Shown: piece after piece, positions 24,701 to 34,400 of the stretch
Layout: every line of letters starts with the position of its first letter
Position numbering within the stretch: the stretch's first letter is position 1
Source of the DNA: an uncultured Collinsella sp.
Lineage (GTDB): Bacteria > Actinomycetota > Coriobacteriia > Coriobacteriales > Coriobacteriaceae
Reading direction: 5' to 3'
Assembly (NCBI GenBank): GCA_902496275.1
Contig: CABVAC010000014.1
Span: 1 to 44,213 of the forward strand
Length of the DNA: 44,213 nucleotides
Made by a program: the position numbers and the translations under genes
Notes under the pieces: generated by a model
What the model saw: only the letters and a program-made list of their open reading frames with translations
Database searches by the model: none
What the model was told of the DNA's origin: nothing

Positions 24701-25548
24701 ATGACGTCCTGCACGGGCGCGTCCTCGCGGCGCAGGTAGTGGAAGTCGTTGGTGGCGATGACTTTGACGCCCACCTGCTTGGCAATATCGATGAGCGTGC
24801 GGTCCATCTGCTCGTCGGTCAGGCCGTTGTCGGTGGTGATGCCGTGTTCCTGGATCTCGATATAAAAGTCGCCGGGATCGAAGGTGTCGCGGAAGGTCTC
24901 GGCCCACTTGATGGCGCCCTCCATGTCACCGCGGTCGATGTACTTGGGGATGATGCCCGCGATGCAGGCGCTCGTGCAGATCATGCCCTTGGCGTGGCGG
25001 CGCAGGTTGTCGAGCGTCACGCGCGGCTTGTAGTAAAAGCCCTGCACGGCGGCCTCGGAGACCGTCTGCATCAGGTTGACGTAGCCCTCCTGGTCCTTGG
25101 CCAGAAGAATCATGTGGTAGAGCTCGGGCTTGTGGTCGCGGGCAAGGGTCTCGTCCGGCGTAAAGTAGACCTCGCAGCCAAAGATGGGCTTGATGACCAG
25201 AGGCGGCTTGAGCTCGTCGATGTTGCCCTTCTCGTCCCACATGGCCATGTCCTTCACATACTGGGCATGCTCGCGCGGGTTTTCCTCGGGATCGGGCTCC
25301 ACCAACTCGTCGCGGCGATCCTTTTCCAAGAAGGCCTTGTCGTGACTCCAGGTTTTGTACTCGGGCGTATTGTGGTTGACGGCGTCGCAGGCCAGCGCCA
25401 GGTCGGGCACGCCATACATGTAGCCGTGGTCGGTAATGGCCACGGCGGGCATGCCCAGCTCAACGGCACGGTTGACCATATCCTGGATACGGGTTGCGCC
25501 GTCGAGCATGGAGAAAACAGTGTGATTGTGCAGATGGACAAATGCCAT
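21745..25548 (-). CDS. dnaE: DNA polymerase III alpha subunit
   Basis: A 1267-residue replicative polymerase of the DnaE class. The N-terminal PHP domain is present with HLHNHT, ITDHGYMYG and further histidines. The polymerase catalytic aspartates are in PDIDMDFDDERR (~463), after RGSAAGAIVAYAM. A finger/palm region, a helix-hairpin-helix segment (GLAGIRGVGTGVAQAI) and a C-terminal OB-fold (MVSSVSKRVTKNGDPMG) follow. It is about 100 residues longer than E. coli DnaE, partly from an insertion near ~790 (VLHWEDGSDETTYDHW). GGAGCTC precedes the ATG. Confidence 0.97.
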   Translation of the reverse strand: MAFVHLHNHTVFSMLDGATRIQDMVNRAVELGMPAVAITDHGYMYGVPDLALACDAVNHNTPEYKTWSHDKAFLEKDRRDELVEPDPEENPREHAQYVKDMAMWDEKGNIDELKPPLVIKPIFGCEVYFTPDETLARDHKPELYHMILLAKDQEGYVNLMQTVSEAAVQGFYYKPRVTLDNLRRHAKGMICTSACIAGIIPKYIDRGDMEGAIKWAETFRDTFDPGDFYIEIQEHGITTDNGLTDEQMDRTLIDIAKQVGVKVIATNDFHYLRREDAPVQDVIMCIGMNAKVDDPNRMRMTGSEFYMKTEEEMRAMFPYCPEACDNTLEIADKCYVELDWDSIILPRFPLLDPGETHESQFRRECEKGLRQHYGDDWATREICGVNIKERFEYEYKVICDKGFAAYFLIVAEYVQWAKDNGIGVGPGRGSAAGAIVAYAMNITAFDPLENGLMFERFLSPQRTEMPDIDMDFDDERRLEVVEHVRQLYGPEKVTHVITYSTIKAKQAINDAARVLDYPVYMGQRLSKMVSSDPKVKLKQVLEKQPGKEDLFNPDFAEAYKKDDDARRIIDTALSIEGLTRGEGVHACAVLICRDPVNEHVPTKLDTKGGVEITQYEGHTVADMGLLKMDFLGLRTLTVISKAKANIKKNFGIDIKEEEIPFDDPEIFKLMGSGHTAGVFQVESAGMTATIKNMKPTEYKHVVALIALYRPGPLGAGMVSSYINRMNGKEPAVSYDDRLDDILGETYGTMVYQEQVMLISVEMCGFSKGESDSRIRKPVAKKKIKLLTSTVLHWEDGSDETTYDHWMNGAIKNNYTREVAQKIWDDVLEFASYAFNKSHSAGYAILVMQTAWLKAHYPHEYMAAVLTSYTGKTDKIVHYVSACRHDGIPVLSPDVNESGTEFTATKEGVRFGLAGIRGVGTGVAQAIIAEREAGGPFKTLHDFVERVDSSQANRRVIESLIKAGAFDSTGYPRRQMMHFVDKNNPENIIDAAVKRQKDRASGQTSFFDMFGDVEGSGFEVSVPDPDGQEWDRHLKLSQEKEVLGIYVSDHPLRPFEYALAKARDFSFSQIDTGYEVQNPTGGTINQEIPEGKALWWAGMVSSVSKRVTKNGDPMGIVQLEDMEGEATVVVFPKTYKEAEGYLYGEVDPETGAQLSDAFVRIKGKLERSDRGDQIIAQEIVPLELNEESNKPKVFEVMVPNSRFSQGNMARLATVLTANPGGDRVEIFIEQVDGRVLRAEVPAKVNARSIPLLAEAKAIVGNQGRVTVI

Positions 25549-25610
25549 GTAATGAGCTCCGATGCGGGTTCGTGTTCTGACTGAACGATTTTACCCCACG
25601 GCACGGACAG

Positions 25611-25682
25611 CACCCGAACCTAGCCAAACCCACACGGGTAGCTAATCACCCGAACCTAGCCAAACCCACACGGGTAGCTAAT
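25611..25682. repeat. Exact tandem duplication of a 36-base unit
   Basis: Two identical 36-base copies (25611-25646 and 25647-25682) stand head to tail. Each begins CACCCGAACCTAGCC and ends CACACGGGTAGCTAAT, and has inner complementary pieces: ACCCG with CGGGT, and TAGC with GCTA. It lies between dnaE and the MFS region, in the dnaE upstream region. There is no spacer and no third copy, so it is not a CRISPR array. Function unknown. Confidence 0.9.
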
Positions 25683-25691
25683 TTGGGACCT

Positions 25692-25841
25692 TCAAAAAGG
25701 GGAATGAGGGCATCCCGATATATCGAGTATTGCTGGAACCCCGGCGATGCGCGGAATGATTTGTGACGAATAGTCATGTCCATCAAGAAGGCTCGACGCT
25801 TCGGGCAGCTCGTCAATCGATATATCAATTCTTGGAGACAT
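25692..25841 (-). CDS. Small 49-residue open frame overlapping the MFS gene end
   Basis: A possible small gene, too short for routine calling. The ATG at 25841 lies inside the last codons of the MFS gene in another frame, with AGGA five bases upstream. The peptide begins MSPRIDISIDELPEASSLLD, is acidic at first, then hydrophobic (SSQIIPRIAGVPAILDIS) and ends GCPHSPF. It has no signal peptide. It may be a translationally coupled peptide, for instance a precursor exported or sensed with the transporter, the front of a truncated gene, or chance. I recognise no homolog. Confidence 0.35.
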   Translation of the reverse strand: MSPRIDISIDELPEASSLLDGHDYSSQIIPRIAGVPAILDISGCPHSPF

Positions 25842-27024
25842 GTATTCCTACCATTTTTAAAGAAACAACGGCGGTAATTGCTATCGCGATTGCGCCAATA
25901 ACACCAAGCGCTATCTGAATGGGATATAACCCCAACACATATCCAAATATGGAGAAAAACATTGCAGAAAAGAGAGCCCTTACCAGAGACGCGACGGAAA
26001 GGATCGTCGCGCGGAGATCGTCCGCTATCGCGTCTTGGATTAAGTTTTCCGAAGTGATGTACACCACTTCTGGGAGAAAACAAAGCACCATGCTAAGGCC
26101 AAACAAACACAGCGGATTTGAAGCGAACCACGGAAGAATCATGAAAAGACCGGCCTCGATTAGCATCGAGCCGAGCATGGTATTTCTTTTCCCGAAACGC
26201 GATGAGAAGAAATCTGCTGCAATGTAGGCCGTCGCATTTACTGCATAGGATGCACCGAAAAAGATTCCTATTATGGAGACGGGAGCATCAAATGCGTCGA
26301 ATACCAACTGATTCAAGTTGTAATAACTCCCATAGAATCCATCGAGCATGCTTGTGCCGATTAGAAGAAGCAACACCGCAAAAGCGGATTCTCCAATGCA
26401 CCAGGTTTCGCGTCTGAAGACCTTGGCTACGTCAAACCTTTCCTCCCCAGAGTTTTTGGAATGGGTCGTTTCCATTCTCTCAATGGGATACAGAAGGAAA
26501 AGCTGCAGGAGATAGAAAACGGAAACGCATACGTAGAGGGCACTCCAAGATACTTGGGCAATGAATGATCCAAGTACGATTGCCACTCCCGTCGCGATTG
26601 ATTGCGCGGCAAGCAGCCGAGCGTTGATGGTGAGGAAGCGCTCTCCTTGACCGGCATTTCGGGCAATTTCATATAAAAGTGCTTGTTCGGATCCCGATTG
26701 AAGGGAGTAGGCGAGTGCCTCAACAAGGGAAAGCGCGACGAGAAAGGGGCCTGAGAGCAACAGCATGCCAGCCGTATGGAAGAAAAGCAGCAGCACGCCC
26801 ACTTGAATCGAGAACTTCTTTCCAAAGAAATCGCCTATCAGCCCTGTTGGCAGCTCGAGGACGACCGTTGCAATGTTAAACAGGGCTTGATAAAGCGCGA
26901 TTTCCGTGACAGACATTCCTTTCTCCGCAAGGAAAAGTAGAAACACTCCCCGATTTAAAACAAATCCCGCGAGAACGAAAAAGGCGGAATAGATGTGCAG
27001 CTGCGCAGTGGCATTCTTATTCAT
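25825..27024 (-). CDS. Major facilitator superfamily transporter
   Basis: A 399-residue membrane protein with twelve hydrophobic segments and the MFS layout. Between TM2 and TM3 is GLIGDFFGKKFSIQ, matching the family's loop motif G-x-x-x-D-x-x-G-(R/K). The substrate cannot be told from sequence; the nearest feel is of drug or peptide exporters of the Gram-positive type. Base composition is clearly lower in GC than both flanks, with AT-rich codons (AAA, AGA, ATA, TTT), a sign of horizontal gain. The ATG at 27024 follows GATGGAAG. CATAAT about 25 bases upstream could be a -10. The 3' end overlaps a small open frame. Confidence 0.85.
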   Translation of the reverse strand: MNKNATAQLHIYSAFFVLAGFVLNRGVFLLFLAEKGMSVTEIALYQALFNIATVVLELPTGLIGDFFGKKFSIQVGVLLLFFHTAGMLLLSGPFLVALSLVEALAYSLQSGSEQALLYEIARNAGQGERFLTINARLLAAQSIATGVAIVLGSFIAQVSWSALYVCVSVFYLLQLFLLYPIERMETTHSKNSGEERFDVAKVFRRETWCIGESAFAVLLLLIGTSMLDGFYGSYYNLNQLVFDAFDAPVSIIGIFFGASYAVNATAYIAADFFSSRFGKRNTMLGSMLIEAGLFMILPWFASNPLCLFGLSMVLCFLPEVVYITSENLIQDAIADDLRATILSVASLVRALFSAMFFSIFGYVLGLYPIQIALGVIGAIAIAITAVVSLKMVGIHVSKN

Positions 27025-27127
27025 TTGGCACTTCCATCAACTAATTATGTCAGGCCACTCGCTACTGACTCGAAGCCTGAAGTGTTCACAGTTGCTGTGG
27101 AGAGCGGTAAAGCTTTTGAACAGGGTA

Positions 27128-27637
27128 TCAATGGAACACATCCGAAGCGTTTTCGGCAGCATCATCGGCGAAGGCGGGATTAGCCTTTACACGGCGCTCA
27201 CCCTCGATGTATTTGACGATTTGATCAATCGTCTGGTTGGCGTGGCTCTTGAGCTTGCGCTCATAGAAGAAGAGGCCGAGCTTGCCGCGCGTGCCAGACG
27301 TGTTGCCACCCACACCCTGAAAATCCTCGGTATAGGTGAGCTCGCAGGCACCATCGCCAGCAGGTACAGCCTCATAGCGCATGGTATTGATGCCCGCCGC
27401 ATACTGAAAACGGACCTCATAGAGGCACGGGTAGTCAAAGTGCTTGATCTTAACCTTGATCGCCGTGCCCTTGGCCTTGCCTTTTGCGGACTGGGCGCGT
27501 TTCTCGTACTTATAGCCATTGAGCTTGTTGCGGCTGGGACGCTTGCCCGTGGCGTTCTCGATATCCTGCATGATGGACCCCGCCAGAGCGTCAAAAAGCT
27601 CCTCCGGCGTCACCTTAAGCGTTTTGGTGAGCTGCAT
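27128..27637 (-). CDS. DUF3284 domain protein
   Basis: A 169-residue cytosolic protein matching the DUF3284 family: MQLTKTLKVTPEELFDALAGSIMQDI at the start, then ATGKRPSRNKLNGYKYEK, a basic segment and YEVRFQYAAGINTMRYEAVP. The fold is probably START/SRPBCC-like (inferred from an N-terminal strand plus helix and a final long helix, RKLKSHANQTIDQIVKYIEGE). Family members often lie near PTS sugar genes in Firmicutes, but none is here. AAGGAG sits six bases before the ATG. Function unknown. Confidence 0.82.
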   Translation of the reverse strand: MQLTKTLKVTPEELFDALAGSIMQDIENATGKRPSRNKLNGYKYEKRAQSAKGKAKGTAIKVKIKHFDYPCLYEVRFQYAAGINTMRYEAVPAGDGACELTYTEDFQGVGGNTSGTRGKLGLFFYERKLKSHANQTIDQIVKYIEGERRVKANPAFADDAAENASDVFH

Positions 27638-27699
27638 GATGGCTCCTTATTCGTTTGAACCGTTCGAGCCATTGTACCGCCCCAGGCTCTCCCATGCGT

Positions 27700-27762
27700 T
27701 GCGGTGAAATGCGGACTGTTTGGCGGCTTTTTTGGTCAAAACAGTCCGTATTCCACCGCAAG
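27700..27762. repeat. Imperfect 23-base inverted repeat downstream of addA
   Basis: Arms at 27700-27722 and 27740-27762 are complementary except for one mismatch and one wobble, with a 17-base loop. The arms begin TTGCGGTG and end CCACCGCAA. It lies directly after the addA stop, before the DUF3284 gene. It could end addA transcription although no T-run follows on the minus strand, or be a mobile palindrome. No second copy was seen in the window. Confidence 0.75.
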
Positions 27763-27773
27763 TTATCTGAGGA

Positions 27774-30700
27774 CTAGAAGTTGTAGGTGACTACTTGGGG
27801 CTCGGCGGGTTCGACGAAGATGGCTGGATTCGCCTGCTCCACGCGAACGAACTTGACCGTCACCGTCTCAACGCCCGCCTTGTGCAACGCATCGGCGTAG
27901 ACGCGCGCCTGCAGGGCGTGCTTCTCGAGCAGCTGGTCCGGCGTCTCATCCGGCGTGCCACCCGTCTTGTAATCGATGACCAGTGCGCGCGACGGATCGG
28001 CCGGGTCGGTGGCCAGTGCATCGATGGCGCCCTCGGCATAGGCGCCGTAGCGGGCGATATCCTCGTCCTCGCAACCCAGCGAGAAGAACGGCACCTCGGC
28101 ACGGATGCACGGCCACGCGAGCAGCTCGGCACGAACCGACGACTTGAGCCAGCGATCCAGGGCGGCATCGAAGCGCTCGCGCTGTTCTGGCGTCAGGTGC
28201 CACAGGCGAGCCAGGGCGTCGGCACGCTCAGCGGGCAGCACATCGGCACCCATCTCGATGAGCCACTGGCAGGCGGCATGGAACGCCGAGCCCAGCGCCA
28301 TGGGATTGCCGGCGGGCTCGACAGCGGCCACGTCTGCATCCGTCATCTCCGAGCCATCCGACTCCGCATCATCGCCAGCCTCGTCCATGGGTACGCGCGT
28401 CTCGGCGGCACGGTCCTCGGCCTCGGCATGCAGTGCCGCGGCAATCGACGAATAGCTGTACGAATCACGCACCGGAAACGGACACTTACCCATGCGCACG
28501 CCCGCCGCCCGGGGATATACAAGTTCAAACGAATCGGGCTTGGGGTCGGCAGGACCGGGGACGGCGGCGCGAGCATCTGCACCGGTACCCTCCGCCCCCG
28601 CATCGCCACGAACGAGCCTGCCCTCGGCATCCAGCGAAGCGTTAGCCTCAAACGCCTGCTCGCCAAAGGTAAAGTCCGAAAGCGAAATGAGCTCGTAGTC
28701 GCCCGGCTGGGAGTTGTCGAACACCAGGCGGTCGGCATCGAGCTGCGGCATGTCCAGAGCGTCGGTCGGCAGAATACGGCGCAGCACGTCGTAGGTCAGA
28801 TCGGTCTCGACGTCGAAGGTCGGCGCCGTCACCTTGTTACGGCTCACGCCGGCATCCATCGCCAAGATCACCAGCTCGCGCGCACGCGTCATGGCAACAT
28901 AGAGCAAGCGGGCCCGCTCCTCGAGCGAAAGCCGCAGGTCATCGTTGCGCAGGCGAGCAAATGCCTCGGCGGGAGAACCCGTCGCACAGACGTCCTCCAT
29001 GAGCTCCGGCGGCATCCATAGCGACGCGCCCTTACCCTTAAACGCATGCTCAAACTGCTTTTTGACGTCGTCGCCCTTCACAAAGGTTCCGTCGGCGAGC
29101 TTAACGCCGTCGAAGCGTGCCGGCAGTGCCACGACCTGCGCTCCGCCCTCGATGCGACCCATCTGTGCCGCACCCGAGGACTTGCGCACGCCAAAGCACT
29201 CGGCGACCGCCACGACCGGATATTCCAAACCCTTGGAAGCATGAACCGTCATGATGCGCACCGCGCCGTCGCCCTCCTCGTTGAGGGCACCCGGGGCCTC
29301 CTTGCCCGCCAAGAAACGGTCGAAGGCCAGCGCGATGGAACGCGGCGAATTGCCGAACTCGGCCTCCGCCTCGGCCACGGCGTCGAGCGCCTTGAGCACG
29401 TTGGCGGCAATGGCCTTGCCCTCGGGACCACGCTGTGCCAGACGCACAAACCAGCCGGAGGCGTTGACCACGTCGCGCGCGATGGCGGCGAACGAATCGC
29501 GGCCCACGCGACGAAGCGCATACCGCAGCACCTCGCGGGCGCGCGTCACGAGCGGCAAGCCCTGCAAGCCCGGCACATCGGAATCGCTCATGATGCCCGC
29601 ATCGATGTTGCGACGCGAGGTCTCCCCCGTCTCGCTATCGAGCTTGGTCGCCAGCGCCAGGAACTCCTGGGCGCCGAGCGCAAACATCGGCGAGGCGAGC
29701 AGCGGCATAAGCCCCTGCGCCGTATCGGCCGGATTGGCGAGCGCACAAACCAGGGCGCGCACCGTCTGCACCTCGGCGGCTTGGGCAAAGACAGAGCCGC
29801 CCGCGATGACGCAGTCGAGCCCCTGGTCGCGGAAGGCCTGGGCGTAGACGTCGGCGTTGGTCATGCGGCCCAGCAGCAGCACCATGCCGCCCTGGGGCTG
29901 GCCGGCATCGGCAAGCGCGCGGAATCGCTCGGCGATTGCACGGGCCTTGGCCTGCATGCGCTCCTGCATACTGCCGCCGGCAACAAAGAGGGCCTGGCGA
30001 CGCGAGGCGTCTGCCACCAGCGTGTCCTTACGGCCGTCGCTCGCCTCAAGATCCAAAAAGCCCTGCATCAGGCCGCCGTCATCGCCGTCGAAGACGCGTG
30101 CCACGTAACGCAGTACCTCGTCATGGCTGCGGAAGTTGCGCACGAGTTTGACGAGCTCGCCGGCAGGGGCGTCGGCCACGGCAGTCGCCTCGGGCGCGGC
30201 CGACGAGCCCACCTTGCGCTCCTGGCGACGGAACACCTCGACCTCGGCGCCGCGGAAGCGATAGATGGACTGCTGCGCATCGCCCACGGTGCACAGCGCG
30301 CGCTCCCCCGCACCCGTCAGGTAGCGGATTAGATCGACCTGCATCTGGTCGGTATCCTGAAACTCATCGATCATGACCATCTTAAAGCGGCCCTCGTACG
30401 CAGCACGGATGGCAGGGTAATCGCGCAGGGCCTCGTAGGCCATACGCAGCAGGTCGTTATTATCGAGGGCGGACTGGGCAGCCTTCAGCGCGCGATACTC
30501 GGCCTCCACGGAACGGGCCAGGCCCACCAGCGCATCGAGCGCCGGGCCACCGCAGGCAAGCACGATATTGATAAACGCATCGGCGGCCTCGGCCTTGAGC
30601 AGCTCGACCTGCTCCTTAGGGAATGCCTTGCTCGCGCGCGGCATGGTGCATGACATCATGAGTCGCGCCGCATCGACCATGGTCTTTCCGCTCGCCTCGA

Positions 30701-31406
30701 ATGCGTCGATGGCATCGAGCGCCGTCTGCGCCTTCTCGGTCGAAGCCTTGCTTGCGCCCAGCGCCGCACGATAGGCATCGGCGAGTGCCGAGGTATCGGC
30801 CTGGCCGCGCGCCACGCGCACGTCGTCCATACCGCCCGGCAACTGGCTCGACAGCTCCAGCAGGTCGCGCACCAGACCCTTGATGGTCGTGCCGGCGCCA
30901 AAGGAACCGCCCTCGCCCGCCATGGGATACCAAGCGTAGAGGGCCCTGAGCGATGCCGCGAGCTCGGGGGCGGCATCGGGTGCCGTCGCGCGACCCAGCA
31001 CATGCTCAACAGCCTGATCCATGAGCTCGTCGGTATCGGTGAGCACCGTGAACTCGGGGTCGATGCCCAGCTCCAGCGCGTGCGCGCGCAGGATACGCGA
31101 GCACATGCCGTGAATGGTCGAGATCCACGCGTCGTCGACGGTCAGCGCTTCCTCGTCCATGCCCTCGTCGATGAGCGCGCGGCGCACGCGGTCACGGATC
31201 TCGGCCGCGGCATCTTTGGTAAAGGTAATGGCGAGCACCTGGTCCAGATGCTCAACGAACGGACCGGATTCGGGCGAGAGCGCGTAGACGATGCGACGCG
31301 TGAGGGTAAAGGTCTTGCCCGAACCGGCGCCCGCCGAGACAAACAGCGGACGGTCGAGCGTTTTGACGATCTGCAGCTGTTGCGGCATCAAAGTCGAAAG
31401 ATCCAT
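27774..31406 (-). CDS. addA: AddA, helicase-nuclease subunit
   Basis: A 1210-residue UvrD-type helicase and nuclease that processes DNA double-strand breaks with AddB. Motif I is near the N-terminus (SAGAGSGKTFTLTRR, residues ~24-38), motif II is DEFQDTDQMQ, and QQSIYRFRGAEVEVF and VRIMTVHASKGLEYP are also present. The C-terminal PD-(D/E)xK nuclease motif is LVIDYKTGG at ~1142. AAGGAGGGA lies inside the end of addB, and the ATG is three bases after the addB stop, so the pair is co-translated. Confidence 0.96.
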   Translation of the reverse strand: MDLSTLMPQQLQIVKTLDRPLFVSAGAGSGKTFTLTRRIVYALSPESGPFVEHLDQVLAITFTKDAAAEIRDRVRRALIDEGMDEEALTVDDAWISTIHGMCSRILRAHALELGIDPEFTVLTDTDELMDQAVEHVLGRATAPDAAPELAASLRALYAWYPMAGEGGSFGAGTTIKGLVRDLLELSSQLPGGMDDVRVARGQADTSALADAYRAALGASKASTEKAQTALDAIDAFEASGKTMVDAARLMMSCTMPRASKAFPKEQVELLKAEAADAFINIVLACGGPALDALVGLARSVEAEYRALKAAQSALDNNDLLRMAYEALRDYPAIRAAYEGRFKMVMIDEFQDTDQMQVDLIRYLTGAGERALCTVGDAQQSIYRFRGAEVEVFRRQERKVGSSAAPEATAVADAPAGELVKLVRNFRSHDEVLRYVARVFDGDDGGLMQGFLDLEASDGRKDTLVADASRRQALFVAGGSMQERMQAKARAIAERFRALADAGQPQGGMVLLLGRMTNADVYAQAFRDQGLDCVIAGGSVFAQAAEVQTVRALVCALANPADTAQGLMPLLASPMFALGAQEFLALATKLDSETGETSRRNIDAGIMSDSDVPGLQGLPLVTRAREVLRYALRRVGRDSFAAIARDVVNASGWFVRLAQRGPEGKAIAANVLKALDAVAEAEAEFGNSPRSIALAFDRFLAGKEAPGALNEEGDGAVRIMTVHASKGLEYPVVAVAECFGVRKSSGAAQMGRIEGGAQVVALPARFDGVKLADGTFVKGDDVKKQFEHAFKGKGASLWMPPELMEDVCATGSPAEAFARLRNDDLRLSLEERARLLYVAMTRARELVILAMDAGVSRNKVTAPTFDVETDLTYDVLRRILPTDALDMPQLDADRLVFDNSQPGDYELISLSDFTFGEQAFEANASLDAEGRLVRGDAGAEGTGADARAAVPGPADPKPDSFELVYPRAAGVRMGKCPFPVRDSYSYSSIAAALHAEAEDRAAETRVPMDEAGDDAESDGSEMTDADVAAVEPAGNPMALGSAFHAACQWLIEMGADVLPAERADALARLWHLTPEQRERFDAALDRWLKSSVRAELLAWPCIRAEVPFFSLGCEDEDIARYGAYAEGAIDALATDPADPSRALVIDYKTGGTPDETPDQLLEKHALQARVYADALHKAGVETVTVKFVRVEQANPAIFVEPAEPQVVTYNF

Positions 31407-31409
31407 GGT

Positions 31410-34400
31410 CTACACGTCCCTCCTTACAAACGTTCCTTCGTGGTTATACGAGCAGCGCGCATGCGTGGCCTGAGCCGACGTCGGGTCGACAGCGGCAACG
31501 TTGCCCGCCTCGAGCTCGCGCAGGCGCTCGGCGATACCGGCCTCCACGCGATCGAGCAGGGCGTCGAAGTCCATGTTGCCGCCCTCGCCGGGGAAACCTT
31601 TCTTGAGGCCCGGGATGCGACCGTCGCCGCGCTCTTCCTCAAGCAGCTCGGCGCTCGCGGCACCGCGCAACGCCGGCTTGCCGCCCTTGGTCGAAAAGTA
31701 GAGCGCCGCGCGGGTGTCCAAATCCAGCGCCCGGCGCATGGCCTGGGCGTAGATGAGCGTTTGGGTATGTGGCGGCAACCAGCGCGGGTCGTCGATGGGC
31801 GCCGTGCCCGATTCCTCGTCGCGCACCGTAGGGTCGGCGAGCTTAAACTCCTCAACGCCCGTGCGATGCTTGTAGTCGATCACCACGGCGCGGTTCTCGG
31901 CATCCACGTCCACGCGGTCGATGCGCCCGCCAAGCGGCCAACCGGCATACTCAACGTTAAGATCGTTAAAGGCAAACTCCAGGTAGCGCGGAGCAAAAGG
32001 AGCCAGCGCCTCGGCTTCATAGGCAAGCACACCCTCCAGCTGCGGCAGAATCTCGGCCACCTGGCGCTCCTCTACCGGAGAGAGCGGCACGAGCGGGCCC
32101 TCGTTGCCACGCTTGGAGGCATGCTCGGCCAAAGTCTCGTCAAAGACCTCGCGCAGCAGCTCCTGAGCACGTGGCAGGTTCTCGGGCGTCACGCGCTCCA
32201 TGCCCTCCTGGGGCAGACGGGCGTGCAGGTGTTCCAGCACGTCGTGGACAAAGTTGCCCTTCTCCATATTGCCAAAGCCGGCGTCGATCGACTGGGGCTT
32301 CACGCGGTACGAGACGAACCAGCATAGCGGGCAGGTCGAATAGGCCTCGATCTGCGAAGCGGACGTCAGGCGCGGCACCAGCGGCGCATCCTCGCCCTCG
32401 CCATCGCGACGGCGCAGGACCAGATACGGAATGGCTTCATCGCTCAGATGCTGAGGAGCTTCGCAGGTCACGCGCTCACGCCTAAGACCTTCGCCTGACG
32501 CGGGATCAAAGTCGGCGATGATATCGCCCTCGCCCACGCGCGTGGGCTTGGCAGCGCCAGCGGCCTCGGCATGTGCCCGCAGCTCGGTCCATACGGCTGC
32601 CGGGTAGCATTCGCGTGCCTGGCGATCGTGTGTCACGCGGGCGAGCGCGACCGGACCGCTCGCCGCCTGCATCGCACGGCCAAAGCGCACGCGCAGCAGG
32701 GCGGCGGGCTCCAAAGACACGCCGTCGCGGCGCAGCTCGGCCGTCAACGTGGCAAGCGGGCCCTCTTCGTGCGAAAGCGGATAGCTGTCCAGGTCGACAT
32801 CGGCAAACAGCACGGCATCGTAGCTGCCAGGGCGCAGAACCGACGCATCGGCAAGCGGCACGAAGCGCACCTGTGCCCGTGGTGTGCGATCGACCTCGTA
32901 GGTCTCGTAATCGTAAGCGGTACTGCGCTTGTCCACCTTGGTTCGAACGCCGTCGAGAACCGGCACGGTCGCGGCCTGCGACACGTCGAGCGCGCGAGCA
33001 TCGTTCATAAGGATGTCGATGGCATGGCGCAGCAAAGCCGTCTCTGCCTGGCGACGGGCCTGGCCGTCAAGGCCGCCTAGAGCGCGATCGGGCAGCGCCT
33101 CGGCAACGGCAAGCATGGCCTTGAGCGCCGTCACGGGTTTGTCGCGCCACAGCGCCTGAAACACGTCCGAGACCACGCATGGCACGTTCTTAAACCAGTT
33201 ATCTTCGCTGGCGGCCTTGCGGGCGCCCCTCACCTGGCCCTGCACGCTCTGCAGCAGGCTCTTGACGCCCGCAGTGGTCTTGTTGCGCGACAGGCGCATG
33301 TTCTTGTCGAAGCCGCGGGCGCTCGCGGCGTCGGCACCCGAAAGCGGGCTATAAATCCAGTCGGTAAGCTCCGGCGCGGGCCACCACTCGGTCTTGGAGG
33401 CGGTGCCCTCGTCGGCAGCCTTCATGCGCTCGATCAGATTGGCGAGTGCCGTGAACTGCCTGCCCGCGATGGACTGGGAAAACGCCGTGAACTCAGTCGT
33501 CTCGGCCGCAATGTGACGCGCCGCCAAACGGGCAGCGAGTTCGACGAACAGCTGGGGCGCCCGGGCGGAAACTACGAGCACGCGCGCGGGGTCGGCGTTC
33601 GTCGCGGCGCCGTCGCGCGACATGGACTCCTCGCATGCCGCGACCAGGTTCTCAAGAGCATCCACATAAGCGCGGGCGCGGGCATGGGGACCGGCCACCT
33701 CTATAAAAATAGGCTGAGCAGCAGGCGCAGAAGCGGTCTCGGACGCGCCGGCGTCCTCCCCCAACGGGGCGGCCTCAAACAGCACACCGCGGGCATCAAA
33801 GGCGGCAGCAAGTTCCTCGCGCATCGCCGCCTGCTCGCAAGCGAGCAGCACGACAACCTCTCCCCCGCGGTTCGCCACGGCCGACAACAGCTCGAGCAGA
33901 CCATGCGTAAACGACGTGACACCACGCACGCAGACGGCGCGGGCGCACCCCGGCAGGTTGTTCGCTAGGGCTTCTGCCATCATATCGGCGGCTTCGCAGG
34001 GCTCGACCATGTCTCGACGGTCCAAACCGCCCGCGTAGGCACTCAACAGCTCGAACACACGGGCCTCGGCGTCGCTTTTGGGCTCGGGTTGAGCGGCGGC
34101 ATCGCGGCAGCGTTCGTCGCCCGTCCCCGCCACGCCCGGCAACACGTCGCGGGCCATACGCGCAAGCATGCGTACCGTGCCTTGGCTGCGCGAGAGCGGC
34201 TGCAGCGCAGCGTCGTCGCGGCGGTCGATCATGTCCGAGAACAGCATCTGGCGCTGAAGGTTATCCACAAAGCTGCGGCCATCGCCCATAAGCTCCCACA
34301 GCGAGCGGAGCCACGATGTGGGCGTCTTGTAATCGACACCCAGTGAAACCCCGGCTTCTGCCGCATCATGACGGCACAAGTCGAGCTCGGCAAACGAGGG

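Noticed and set aside
22729..25584. Very long plus-strand open frame opposite dnaE
   Set aside because: It is a shadow of the high-GC dnaE codons, rich in Val, His, Asp and Leu without domain sense; dnaE is certain on the other strand. The same holds for long frames opposite fhs, addA, addB and fucO.
25611..25682. CRISPR-like repeat of 36 bases
   Set aside because: The repeat length suits CRISPR, but the two copies abut with no spacer and no cas gene is near.
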